Origin: Diploptera punctata
Taxonomy: Eukaryota; Arthropoda; Insecta; Blattodea; Blaberidae
Direction of reading: 5' to 3'
Length of the DNA stretch: 64,000 nt
Assembly (NCBI GenBank): GCA_030220185.1
Contig: JASPKZ010008351.1
Coordinates: 2,170,001 to 2,234,000 of the forward strand
Of this stretch, positions 52,458 to 61,998 are shown piece by piece. A program made the position numbers and the translations under genes. Each line of letters starts with the position of its first letter. Position 1 is the stretch's first letter. Below the pieces are notes generated by a model. That model had not been told where the DNA came from and searched no databases. It saw only the letters and a program-made list of their open reading frames with translations.

Positions 52458-52975
52458 TTCTGCTGGTACCACCAAAAATTCCGCGACCAGGCGCAGAAAT
52501 GTGTAATTTTTTCAACTCCACCGGCAGCCTGTGATTGCGGCGAAGGCTACCATATAACCAGAAGCCGCCTCTTCGTCACAAACAGGAACAGCAGGAACAA
52601 ATTGCTCATTGACACCAGATCCGATCTCTGCTGTTACGCCTCCTACGAGGACATCGACGACACACGGATTATGAACTGCTCGCAGCCAACAACACTCATC
52701 AAAACATACGGCGCTCTGCCAGTGAGACTTAATCTTGGGCTACGACGAAACTTTACTTGGAAATTTGTCATTGCGGACGTCGATATTCCAATCGTTGGGT
52801 CAGATTTCTTTTCCCACTTCCATCTATTTCCAGACTGTAGTAACAGACGTTTAGTAGATGGCCTTACCAGTTTGTCTGTATCCGCCCACCCCTCACCCTC
52901 AACTCAACCAAGTATCAAATTCCTACTATCCTTACTGCATACCACATCATTGCAGAGTTCCCTGATTTAACCCGA
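52458..52975 (+). pseudogene. gypsy zinc-finger-like and protease region
   Basis: FCWYHQKFRDQAQKC (52458-52502) is the gag-end motif of this gypsy lineage. The aspartic-protease frame follows with LLIDTRSDLC at about 52603-52632, where the DTG active-site glycine is replaced by Arg. VIADVDIPIVGSDFFSHF (about 52769-52822) and RLVDGLTSLSV close the domain. With the active-site change the protease would be dead. Confidence 0.78.
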
Positions 52976-53069
52976 CCCGCCAGAGCTCCTAGAGAAGTCC
53001 GCTACCACACAGTACATTGACATCAGAACCACTCCAGGACCACCCGTCTCCTGCAGACCACGTCGACTT

Positions 53070-53670
53070 GCCCCAAACCGCCTCAGCATCGCAAAGCAAG
53101 AATTCGACGCCATGCTTCGGGAGGGCCCAGCTCGACGTTCGGAAGGACCATGGGCGTCAGCTTTGCATTTAGTGCCGAAGAAGGACGGAGGTTGGCGCCC
53201 GTCCGGAGACTATCGTGAGCTGAACTCCCGAACCATCCCCGACAGATATCCACTTCGTCATATCCACGATCTCTCTCATCAACTACACGGCTGTACAGTC
53301 TTCTCCGTCATCGACCTTGTAAAAGCCTAACCCAAATTCTCGTCAATCCACGTAACATACCAAAAACTGCAATCATCACTCCTTTTGGCCTCTTTGAATT
53401 CCCCTTCATGACCTTCGGATTGCGAAACGTTGGACAAACATTCCAGAGATTCATTGACAAAACGCTGTCCGGCTTAGACTTCACATTTCCGTACATCGAC
53501 GACATCCTGATATTCTCCAAATCGGAAGCCGAGCATGAGGAACACCTTCGCAAATTCTTCCAACGACTCTCCGAGCACGGTATTCTCATTAATACCGAAA
53601 AGTGCGTATTAGGCGCTCCACAGGTTACCTTCCTCGGATATACAGTCTCAGCAACAGGCACATGACCTTT
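53070..53670 (+). pseudogene. gypsy reverse transcriptase, broken
   Basis: Frame 53112-53329 has ALHLVPKKDGGWRPSGDYRE and FSVIDLVKA, then a stop caused by loss of one base near 53328. Frame 53408-53665 follows with FGLRNVGQTFQRFIDKTLSG and the catalytic YIDD intact at 53492-53503, ending FLGYTVSATGT. Confidence 0.88.
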
Positions 53671-53799
53671 GTCAGACTGTATCACAGCCCTGCAAGAGTT
53701 TCACCACCAAAGGCAGCTCGAGACATGAGACAATTCCTTGGGATGATGAACTTCTATCACTGCTGCATGCAGCCATTTACAGCCTCTAATCCAGTAGAT

Positions 53800-54430
53800 G
53801 GAAGATTTGACTAACAACTTTGCATCTTGCAAAGCTGCGCTGGTAGAAGCAACATTTCTGGCACACCTGGACCCAACAGCTTAGGCACCACTCTCCAGCA
53901 ACTACAAGGAGAGCGATGGACACTGCTTGCCTTCTTCTCCAAGAAGCTGACCCCACAGCAGGTCACCTGGCCTGCATACTACAGAGAACTAGCTATTGGC
54001 AATATATGAGTCTGTGCAGCACTTCAGGCATATACTGGAAGCACACCATGCACAATTTATACAGACCACAAACCTCTGACCTACGCCTTCCAACAATGAA
54101 GAGACAAGCTTCTGCCGGTACAATTGGACCAACTATCATTCATTGCTCAATTCACCACAGACATACAACATATAGATGGCCCTTCCAATGTGGTCACCGA
54201 TACTTTCTCCAGAATGGACACCATCACCAACAGCCACTTAGACATCTTCAGCTTGTCCTGCCTGCTCTCAAGAGGATGACCCCGAACTTCAGCAGTTCCT
54301 AGATGGCGACTCTAGTCTTCAGCTCCAGCGCATCCCGGTCCCAGGAAGCAAGACAACTGCTCATCCTCCACTCCAATTACATCCTCAGTATTCGGTGTGC
54401 AAGTTTGATGTACCTTTCCATTAAGCAGGT
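53800..54430 (+). pseudogene. gypsy RNase H and following linker, broken
   Basis: Short pieces in several frames: EATFLAHLDPTA, LAFFSKKLTPQQVTWPAYYR, ESVQHFRHILEAHH and PELQQFLDGDSSLQLQ. Frame shifts about every 100 bases. Sequence similarity ends before an integrase. Confidence 0.75.
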
Positions 54431-54439
54431 TAACAAAGT

Positions 54440-55340
54440 TCGCAAGAATAATTGGCTTCAGCTTACTCATATTTGACGTCACTATGTGCACTTCACTACC
54501 GAACACTGCAACTGTCTTGCTCGTATTGTCTGTGCAGCTCTGACACAGTGAGGCTAATATGCTGACATTCAGATGGTGTTAGTGGCTGCACACATAGTTT
54601 TACAGATGAATGACATTGATAACTATTTGAACAGGTGTAACATTATATTTTAAATGTGTTTCCAGTCGGTTTTAGCCATTAGAGCTGGGGTATTTCCCTT
54701 ATGAGAAAACAGCAACATATCTATACCAACATTTAAATATCATTGGGTTAAGCATTGGTGATGTAACATTCGAGATAACTCTTAAACAAATTAACCAAAA
54801 AATCCGTTGAAAGTGAAAAAAGGAATGTTGATAGAAAGTTTTGTATGTAGGCCTACTCTTCTATTGGTTCTGTTTTTAATTTTAGGGATATTAGCCATTC
54901 TCCCCCCCAAATATTTAACATTTTCTCAGTGGGATACTAGGAAACAAATAACATCAAAAGAAACTAATTTATCAATAGGCTCTAGTGAGATGTTACTCAA
55001 AATCTTTCACTAATTTTTAAAGAATTTTCAATGCTATTTTGTCAAATTGTGGGAGTTTCTTTTGTAAGCCATTAGTTTGTTTTGATGTTGTTTCTTTGTT
55101 TCTTAGTACCCAGATTGAGTAAATGAAAGAAAAAAAGGCTGATTTCCTTAAAATTAAAGACAGAAACAATAGTGTAGTAAAATTCCATATCATAAAGTTA
55201 ATGGATAATCATTGAAAGTTGATGATATATAGCTTTTTGAGGATCTCATCATAGTTTCTGAAAACTGGTTTCTTGTTTTGATATTCTTGTATGTTGTTTT
55301 TGTGTACTGAAAGTTAAGAATGCTAAACAGATAGTATAAT
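54440..55340. other. No recognised feature
   Basis: AT-rich intronic sequence after the gypsy element. I see no family signature. Confidence 0.3.
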
Positions 55341-55344
55341 TTGA

Positions 55345-55403
55345 ACTATTATAGGAAATATCACTATGAGGTATAATTTAAAATTTAAAATAAATTCAGA
55401 TAA
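55345..55403 (-). mobile_element. PLE terminal fragment
   Basis: TATAGGAAATATCACTATGA and GGTATAATTT match the shared PLE end signature. The fragment stops at a MITE-like copy. Confidence 0.55.
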
Positions 55404-55655
55404 TCTTTCCATTAAGTACAGTGAGAATTTTTTCTAAGTCCCAGGCAGTCACCAACGTGCATGCACCAACAAATGAGAAGCCGTTTACTCTATGGAATAT
55501 TGCGATACAGCCAACATTATACATGCTATTTAACGAACCCAAAAGCTAACCTAATGCAATTTAAGTACTCTAACCTGTGAAAGACCAACCTAAAAGCCAA
55601 CCTAACACAATTTAAGCACTCTAACCTGTGAAACATTAGGACCAGCAGCATCAAA
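55404..55655. mobile_element. MITE copy, partial
   Basis: TTTCCATTAAGTACAGTGAG, AAGTCCCAGGCAGTCACC and GTTAGAGTACTTAAATT-type blocks (inverse orientation for the latter) match the MITE at 51893-52350. The block AACCTAAAAGCCAACCTAA is partly duplicated. The right TIR is missing. Confidence 0.65.
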
Positions 55656-55794
55656 TATACTAGATATTGTAGCGAAGAAGAACCCACTGAAGATGGAATG
55701 GATGTTCTGAAAGGCTTACAATTATAAAGAATACATATTTTATAAGTTATACCTAAGAAGATATATTTTAACTTATTTTATCTTATTTCTAATT

Positions 55795-56262
55795 GTGTAT
55801 GGTAATTTTATAGCTATTAGCAAATGGAGAAGACTACATAATAATGAACTACATGGTCTTTATAGGAAGCCAGATATAATAACAGTTAAATCTCATAGAC
55901 GCGGTGGAGACATGGGTTCAACTGGGGTAATGGAGAGCTTGTGTCCACGCGGCCATGAGCCCACGAGTTTGATGGTGCCAGTGAGTTAGTTAGTTAGTTA
56001 GACGCGGTGGGCAGGACTTGTGTCACGAATGGTGAATAAAAAAAATGGAAGCTTCTTGTTGGAAAACCAGAGGGGGAAATTGCTCGGTTGGTAGACCAAG
56101 AATGAGGTGGGAAAATAACATTAACCAAGATTTGAGGGAAGTAGATTATACAGGGAATGATTAGAAAATATTAGCTCAGGATAGGGATGCATGGAGAGCT
56201 TATGTTTTTATGGCCATGAACCTACCTGTTCAATAGTGGCAGTGAGTTAGTTATTAGATTCA
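55795..56262 (+). mobile_element. Two RTE-type LINE 3' ends in tandem
   Basis: The first fragment (55795-56000), KWRRLHNNELHGLYRKPD, jumps by internal deletion to the GTGCCAGTGAGTTAGTTAGT tail. The second (56001-56262) starts in the middle of the same region (GACGCGGTGGGCAGGACTTG) and reads on to ATAGTGGCAGTGAGTTAG. The shared GACGCGGTGG at both joints suggests recombination between copies. Confidence 0.8.
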
Positions 56263-56394
56263 AGCCATTACTGGCAACATAAATTTACATTGTTAGGTTT
56301 AGAATCATCCAGTCCTGTTTTCCTTTCCCATAATGTTAAATACTGGATCCAATTACAAGTGTTTTTCTATAAGTATGTTATGTTGATCAAAGTC

Positions 56395-56735
56395 CACTGC
56401 TGTGGTCTCGAGGTAGCGTGCTGCCTTGTCACGCAGCAGGCCCGGGTTCAATCCCCGATTGGGGCAGTTTTTTCTGGGTGAGGTTTTTATCGGGGTTTTT
56501 CCTCACCTGTAAGACAAATATCAGGAAAACTTTAAGGCCCAAACGGTCCCCGAAATCATATGACCATCATCTTCATTATCATCCATATCACCATCATCCT
56601 TCACCGATGTGGAAAGCAACGGGAAGCTACCACACCTGCACAATCCCTTAGTAAAGCTGCAAGCATAGCATGAAAATGCTATGATTGCAGTGAAGGACTT
56701 GCCTTCGGGCAGAATTACTATGGATGGATGTTGAT
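56395..56735 (+). repeat. tRNA-derived SINE
   Basis: Head with A box TGGTCTCGAGGTAGCGTGCT and B box GGGTTCAATCCCCG, then ATCGGGGTTTTTCCTCACC, a CATCATCTTC-type microsatellite core, and CGGGAAGCTACCACACCTG. Inverse truncated copy at 5640-5905. The internal ATCATCC tract varies between copies. Confidence 0.85.
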
Positions 56736-56739
56736 GAAC

Positions 56740-57470
56740 TGTTTTGCATTGTTCCCAATTTTGACTAGAGTTTAATAAATCATCAATGTTATTAAAAATC
56801 ATTAATAATTACCAAGATTGTTTACAATACTTATTATTTTTAGCATTTTTAATATGAATAAATTATGTTATTGAAGTATACAGTGTTTATAAAACATTTA
56901 GGGAAGGTAGAAAATGAAGGCATATTGTTGATGTGCTCAAGAAATTGTTAACAGACTGTATGTAGCACCAGTGATGATGATCAAACCTTTAGGGACAAAA
57001 TTTTAAGAAGGTAGAGGACTGTAAATGGAATGTTTTGAGATAGGAACCAATGGTCAAAAATGCATATTTCAAACTCTACAGGATCTTGAATTTACATGAC
57101 CCCTTATTTATAAACAATGGATACTGTAAGAAGTGCAATATTGTACATATCACTGGGTAGATATTACTAGGACTGAACCATTGCTTGAATCTAATTGGGA
57201 GAGAAACCTCTATATAGTATATTTCAAAGCACTTCTTGGACAATCCAACACCATACCTCAAAAGCTGGTGTGTGAGCAGTTCTTTGTTTAACACCCCAAC
57301 CAGTTTTCTTTGATTTGAATATTCAGTCTCTTTAGATTCAATATATTGCATTACCTGAAATGTGCATTTCTGATATTGGTTCCAAATCTGAAAGTACCAT
57401 CTATATAATATTGACCTTAATTGTATGACACACACACAAGTTCCATGTTATGTTTTTACATGCTTTATAT
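56740..57470. other. No recognised feature except one open frame
   Basis: A minus-strand frame of 119 codons (57076-57435) reads EYSNQRKLVGVLNKELLTHQ and LSKKCFEIYYIEVSLPIRF. It is the longest unassigned frame in the window. No homologue is recognised, and the composition allows chance. Confidence 0.25.
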
Positions 57471-57474
57471 TAGC

Positions 57475-58110
57475 TTGACCTGTATCTATCTATGTGACAG
57501 AATCTTTCAACTTAAAATCATTGGATCAACTTGAAACTTTGTATACTTGTAAAGGACCCGTGACAATACAATAATTTCATATTTTTTTCTAAACTCCTGG
57601 CCAGAATCATTAGAAAATAAAAAAAACTGTCTTTGTATCTATGTAACAGAATCTTTGAACACGATTTTCACCCACTTAGAAACATTGGATAGACTTGAAA
57701 CTTTGTATACTTGTAAAGGACCCGTGACAATACAATAATTTCATATTTTTTTCTAAACTCCTGGCCAGAAAATAAAAAAAAGTGTCTTTGTATCTATGTA
57801 ATGGAATCTTTGAACACGATTTTCACCCACTTAGAAACATTGGATAGACTTGAAACTTTGTATACTTGTAAAGGACCCGTGACAATACAATAATTTCATT
57901 TTTTGTTTCTAAAATCCTGGCCAGAATCATCAGAAAATCAAAAAAAATGAAAACTGGTATAATAGGTTGCGGACTTGTCGACTTTTTAGTCAATCGTTGT
58001 AAGAGCTTAGTTGGTAGAGCGGGGAACTGTAGTGGTATATAATTTCAGTAATCCTTAGGTCGCAAGTTCAAATCTGACTGGGAGGATTTTTTTTTTTTTT
58101 GGAAGAGTAT
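57475..58110 (+). repeat. 155-164-bp tandem repeat fused to tRNA-Tyr-like unit
   Basis: Three copies of a unit with AACATTGGATAGACTTGAAA, CTTGTAAAGGACCCGTGACA and TCCTGGCCAGAA (AAAGGACCCG at 57551, 57715 and 57870). They are followed by GGTTGCGGACTTGTCGACTT and a tRNA-Tyr-like body. The same composite occurs at 62735-63290. Confidence 0.88.
58001..58086 (+). tRNA. tRNA-Tyr-like sequence with intron (probable pseudogene)
   Basis: D arm AGAGCTTAGTTGGTAGAGC, anticodon region AACTGTAG (GUA), an intron-like TGGTATATAATTTCAGTA, then ATCCTTAGGTCGC and T arm with GTTCAAATC, as in animal tRNA-Tyr genes. The 5' acceptor strand does not pair with the 3' strand (TGGGAGG), so it is read as a SINE-like pseudogene. 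Confidence 0.6.
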
Positions 58111-58196
58111 TACTTTTAGCTCATACTACAATAGTATCGAATTTAGATATTTACATTTTTATCTTATTCTGTAAAATTTTAAAACTAAAAAATAAA

Positions 58197-58706
58197 AAAT
58201 AATTAATAGTTTTAAAAAATTAAAACAACACACTTTATTACAAAACCGAACTAAAAAATGAAAAATAATTTTAATTTCCAACACACTTGGAATAAAATTA
58301 AAGTGGTCAACAAAAAAATCATCTTGAACACACATAGAATAAAACTAGAGTTATCAACAAAAAGAAAATAATTGTACAGTCAAAAGCGTGGGGGGCTCTA
58401 TATCAATTAATATATTTGATAATAAACAGATATTGATAAAAGTAAAGTCTCTAAGAAGAAAATGTGAAAATCATAAAAAGCTAAGAAGAAAATGTGAAAA
58501 TCATAAAAAGCACCTCACGCTTTTGATGGTAAAATTTTCTTTTTGATGATAACTCTAGTTTTATTCTATATATGTTGGAGATGATTTTTTTGTTGACCAC
58601 TTTAATTTTATTCCAAGCGTGTTGGAAATTAAAATTTTTTTCATTTTTTAGTTCGGTTTTCTAATAAAGCGTGTTGTTTTAGTTTTTTAAAACTATTAAT
58701 TATTAT
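58197..58706. mobile_element. Foldback (MITE-like) element
   Basis: Arms of about 190 bp (58197-58400, 58515-58706) are inverted (ATTAATAGTTTTAAAAAATT, ACCGAACTAAAAAATG, AAAGTGGTCAACAAAAAAAT). The loop holds a direct 30-bp duplication of CTAAGAAGAAAATGTGAAAA, extended. The right arm ends about 95 bp before the exon 2 acceptor. Confidence 0.8.
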
Positions 58707-58799
58707 ACTTATGTTAGTTGTCATTGAAACAGTGCAGTTGTTTAAAATCTAAGGACTACATTTTGCTTTATAGTAAGCTAACAAATTTAATTTTTACAG

Positions 58800-59008
58800 G
58801 TTTTGGAAAAATGTTTTGAGAAATATCATCCTAGTGAAGTTTTCGTAAGTTTTAACGGTGGCAAAGATTGCACGGCGTTGCTTCATTTGACTGCAGCTGT
58901 TCTAAATAAGAAGTTCCCAGCTCATCATGCACCTCTTCAAGCATTATATATAAGGAAAGAAGATCCTTTTCCTGAAGTAGAAGAATTTGTCAATGAGTCA
59001 GTAGTGAG
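58800..59008 (+). CDS. FLAD1: FAD synthase (FLAD1), coding exon 2: start of FAD-synthesis domain
   Basis: Residues 285-353 plus two bases of 354. Starts after TTTTTACAG in phase 0 (Val Leu Glu Lys) and ends GTGAG before GTATAG in phase 2. It carries VSFNGGKDCTALLHL (residues 300-314), the PP-loop-like nucleotide-binding motif of the PAPS-reductase-type fold, and LQALYIRKEDPFPEVEEF. These match animal FAD synthases. An open frame continuing past 59008 is intron read-through. Confidence 0.93.
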
Positions 59009-59319
59009 GTATAGTTTTATCTTGTACATTAATTTTTATATTTGCAACTCTTTATTAAAATCTATTTTTACGTGATTCTTAAATTTCTGCATTACAAACA
59101 TTTACTGAGTTTGTTATACTGTTTACAAAACTACAATTTGTTTTTTCATATCTAGTACATTATTTCACAATCTACTTTTTCTTTAAAATAAATTTTGCTT
59201 AAGAAAAACACTTTGTAAGAAATCTGTGATTTATTTTATAGTGACACATTCATGTTTCAGCAGAGCATTTTATGATGTTATATATAAATTTATATATTCA
59301 TATTGGAAGATAAATAATT

Positions 59320-59665
59320 TTTTGAAGAGAAAGATTTTTCAATGTTTATATTATTAATATAATGCTTCTCACTGAAGGACAAATTATAATTGAAGAGAAA
59401 AATTTTTGCCTGAATTAGAAGTGACCCAATTGTGTTGTGAATGAATGTTCACACTGTGGGAAAACAGGATAGAGAAAAATTTCTGCTTGAGCTAGGAAGC
59501 TTGGATAGAATAATGGTCTGTTCGCTGGTGGCTAAAGCCAGAGATCCTCCCTGTTCAGGCAAATATTAATCTTTTCAAAAAATAATTTATCTTTCAATAT
59601 GAGTGTGTAAATTTAAATGTAACATCATAAAAATAACTACCAGTTTTAATAGTAGTATTAATAAT
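59320..59665 (+). repeat. Degenerate tRNA-headed SINE
   Basis: Blocks AAGAGAAAAATTTTTGCCTG, TGAGCTAGGAAGCTTGG and CCTCCCTGTTCAGGCAAATA resemble the tRNA-headed repeats but are heavily diverged. A related block continues at 60417-60600 after the LINE insertion. Confidence 0.5.
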
Positions 59666-59679
59666 CTTAGCATAGAGTC

Positions 59680-60405
59680 GATACTATTCTTTTTGCAGAT
59701 GATTTAGCTCTTCTGGCACTTTCCGAAAATGATTTGCAACGATCAATTTATAATTTACAAAAAATAGGTGCCAAATTTAATATGGAAATATCAATTAACA
59801 AAACTAAAATTATGGCATTTCATGGGAAGGACCCCATACAAAGTAAAATCTGTCTCCAGAATAAAATTTTAGAGAGATCTAATCAATTTAAATATCTTGG
59901 ATATTATCTCTCTATCTGGGATGAAAAGGATATCCCTGAAAAATTACTAGTTATAATAAAAGTTTAGGAATTATTAATCAAGTTATGAAACCATCCCTTG
60001 TAAAAAAAACACCAGATTACGTTTATATAACACTTTGGCTAGACCAGTGTTGACCTATGGTAGTGAAGCATGGACACTAAAAAGACAACATGAAAGCAGA
60101 ATAAAGGCTTGTGAAATGAGATTCATGCGCAGAACAGCGGGTTACACCAGATGGGATCGGAAAAGGAACACTGATATCTTAAAAGAATTGAAGACTACAC
60201 CAATTTTGGAATATATTAAACAGTACCAACTAAATTGGAAACACCATCTTGAAAGAATGAGTTCAAATCAGATCCCCAAAGCTGTTTATAATTATATACC
60301 AAGAGGACGAAGATCACTGGGCCGTCCTATGAAATGCTGGAGGGAAAATTTTCTATAGGATCGTAACAGGCCTTGGCCTAATACTTGGAAGGAAGAAGAA
60401 GAAGA
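59680..60405 (+). mobile_element. LINE 3' end with target duplication
   Basis: Target duplication AGCATAGAGTC (59669-59679, 60406-60416). The 5'-truncated insert starts in the RT palm with FADDLALLALSEND (59695-59736), then INKTKIMAFHGKD, FKYLGYYLSIWDE, ARPVLTYGSEAWTLKRQ and RRSLGRPMKCW, and ends (GAA)n. Close copy of 4493-5042, extending further 5'. Frameshifts at about 59940-60010. Confidence 0.92.
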
Positions 60406-60944
60406 AGCATAGAGTCTTCTTGAATTAGAAGCAGCCAATTACATTGTGAACGAATGTTCATACTATGGGGAAATGAGAGTTATATAAGATTGAGAAAAAC
60501 TTCTCCCTGTGCGTTAGAAAATGGTCAGTGCGCTGGTGCTTAAAGCACGACTGTCTTGGACTTAACTCCAGGTTCAGTTGAACATTTTTCTCTTAAAAAA
60601 AAATATGTTTCTCTGGTTTTCTTAAAATCAAATTTCTAGACAAATTATTTAATTTGGAATCGTTTATAAACTATCAAGCAGTTTATTTTTAGGTAACTCT
60701 ATATTGGATCTTTTCCAAATAAATATGCCTCCAAGAAACTATAAAATTAGCCTGATGCATTTCGTCACATAGTTTTATCATCATCTTCTGACAGGTCATA
60801 GTTCTCAAAGGACTGTTACGATCTACTTAAGTTTTTCTACCACCTCCTCATGGGTCATCCCAATGATCTCTTCTCACACGGGACATAGTTCAGGATTGCT
60901 TTGGGCCTGGGTATTCTATTGACATGTTTCCAATTTCCTTAAGA

Positions 60945-61206
60945 ATTAAATGAATCGTGATTTCTTCTTACCTCATACTTCTATGTTTTTTAAACACAGC
61001 ACTGCAGTATCGGCGACCCATTTTCACCATCATCAGCTGTTTTAACGACTCTCAATTTTTTCTTTTGCCTGTAATTATCCAAACTGCCATCTGGTGTTCT
61101 TTTGAAGGAATTATTTTCTAAACTGACATCTGGTGTTCTTTTGAATGAATCATTTTCTAAACTGCCATCTGTTGCATTTTTGAAGAACTTTGTAATCAAG
61201 CTCGGT
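60945..61206 (-). mobile_element. PLE fragment (CTGCAG family) with repeat-bearing C-terminus
   Basis: Minus-strand frame 61199-60990: KNATDGSLENDSFKR, two more repeat units, then DNYRQKKKLRVVKTADD, followed by the pLTR (TTACCTCATACTTCTATG). It is cut at 61206, where a clamped-tRNA repeat fragment starts. The opposite arm is missing. Confidence 0.8.
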
Positions 61207-61268
61207 GCGTCCTGAGCTACAGGGGCGAGTTCTAATCTAGATGCAAATCTTTCTCTTATATACGCTGT
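61207..61268 (-). repeat. Clamped-tRNA repeat fragment
   Basis: GAGCTACAGGGGCGAGTTCT, AATCTAGATGCAAATC and TCTCTTATATACG correspond to the 5' side of the tRNA-like unit (compare 19475-19525). It lies 45 bp before the exon 3 acceptor. Confidence 0.7.
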
Positions 61269-61314
61269 AATTAAATTAATAATAAAAACATTAACATAGA
61301 AATTTATATTTCAG

Positions 61315-61456
61315 GTATAATCTCAATTTGAAGACAATTTGTGGACCAATCAAACATGGTCTTGGAGTTTTATTAAAGGAAAATCCTCATCTTAAAGCAG
61401 GTCTTATGGGTACAAGGAGAACTGATCCATATTCTGAAACTCTTAAATCTTTCCAG
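61315..61456 (+). CDS. FLAD1: FAD synthase (FLAD1), coding exon 3
   Basis: Acceptor ATATTTCAG, first base completes Arg354, then 47 codons (YNLNLKTICGPIKHGLGVLL) including GLMGTRRTDPYSETLKSFQ, the conserved RRTDPYS substrate-binding segment of animal FAD synthases. Ends CAG before GTTTGT in phase 0. The exon lies between a tRNA-like fragment and a PLE. Confidence 0.93.
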
Positions 61457-61679
61457 GTTTGTATTTTGCATTTTTATCTCATTATTTTCATTGCTTAGTT
61501 TAAAGACGCACATGTTTTGCATCTAATGCCTCTGAGCATCATGTGAGAATGTTCATGAGATATCTGATTTCAGTTTATTAAATGAAAGTGATATTTAATT
61601 TTAGGAAGTTATATTTTGAGGTTATTTTAATTATATTATTTTTGGTCTGGACATCTTACCTCAATATTAATGTTGATTT

Positions 61680-61728
61680 GTTCTTGGACATGTTTCAAAA
61701 CAGTTCTGTTTTATCGTCAGCTTTCCCA
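61680..61728 (-). ncRNA. Hammerhead ribozyme, family C (left arm)
   Basis: Minus strand: CUGACGA (61720-61714), U, helix II AAAACA/UGUUUU, GAAA (61696-61693), helix III A-CAUG-U then C. Core intact, stem I weak. Confidence 0.7.
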
Positions 61729-61946
61729 GACTGGTTTTATTTATGTTGCATTATGTTGCACCACCTGGATGTCGATGTCAGCTCCATCCTGTGGTTGGCC
61801 AAAGAACCTCCAAACAAGGTCACCCTCCATCGGAATATCAAAATTCATAACTCTGTTTCTGTTCTTCTGAATATAAATATATTTGCATCTGCAACCACAG
61901 GATGGAGCTGACATCGACATCCAGGTGGTGCAACATAAATAAAACC

Positions 61947-61998
61947 AGTCTGGGAAAGCTGACGATAAAACAGAATTGTTTTGAAACATGTCCAAGAA
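61947..61998 (+). ncRNA. Hammerhead ribozyme, family C (right arm)
   Basis: CUGACGA 61959-61965, U 61966, AAAACA/UGUUUU, GAAA 61983-61986, helix III A-CAUG-U, expected cleavage after C (61992). Confidence 0.72.

Larger units (their letters stand above)
51100..54430 (+). mobile_element. Ty3/gypsy-type LTR retroelement, decayed
   Basis: The order gag, protease, RT, RNase H is that of a Ty3/gypsy element. A TATA-like GCATAAAAG lies at 51167. I could not find paired LTRs, the integrase is missing, and every domain has stops or frameshifts. A MITE (51893-52350) interrupts gag. Confidence 0.85.
13777..58799 (+). other. FLAD1: FLAD1 intron 1 (45 kb)
   Basis: Donor AAG/GTGCGT at 13777 and acceptor TTTTTACAG ending 58799 join phase 0 codons Lys284 and Val285. 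The protein sequence across the junction fits the linker between the two FLAD1 domains, so no missing exon is needed. The interior is mobile DNA of all major classes. Confidence 0.85.

Noticed and set aside
51100..54430. Endogenous retrovirus with envelope
   Set aside because: No envelope-like frame follows the pol remnants and no LTR pair is visible. Described only as a decayed Ty3/gypsy element.
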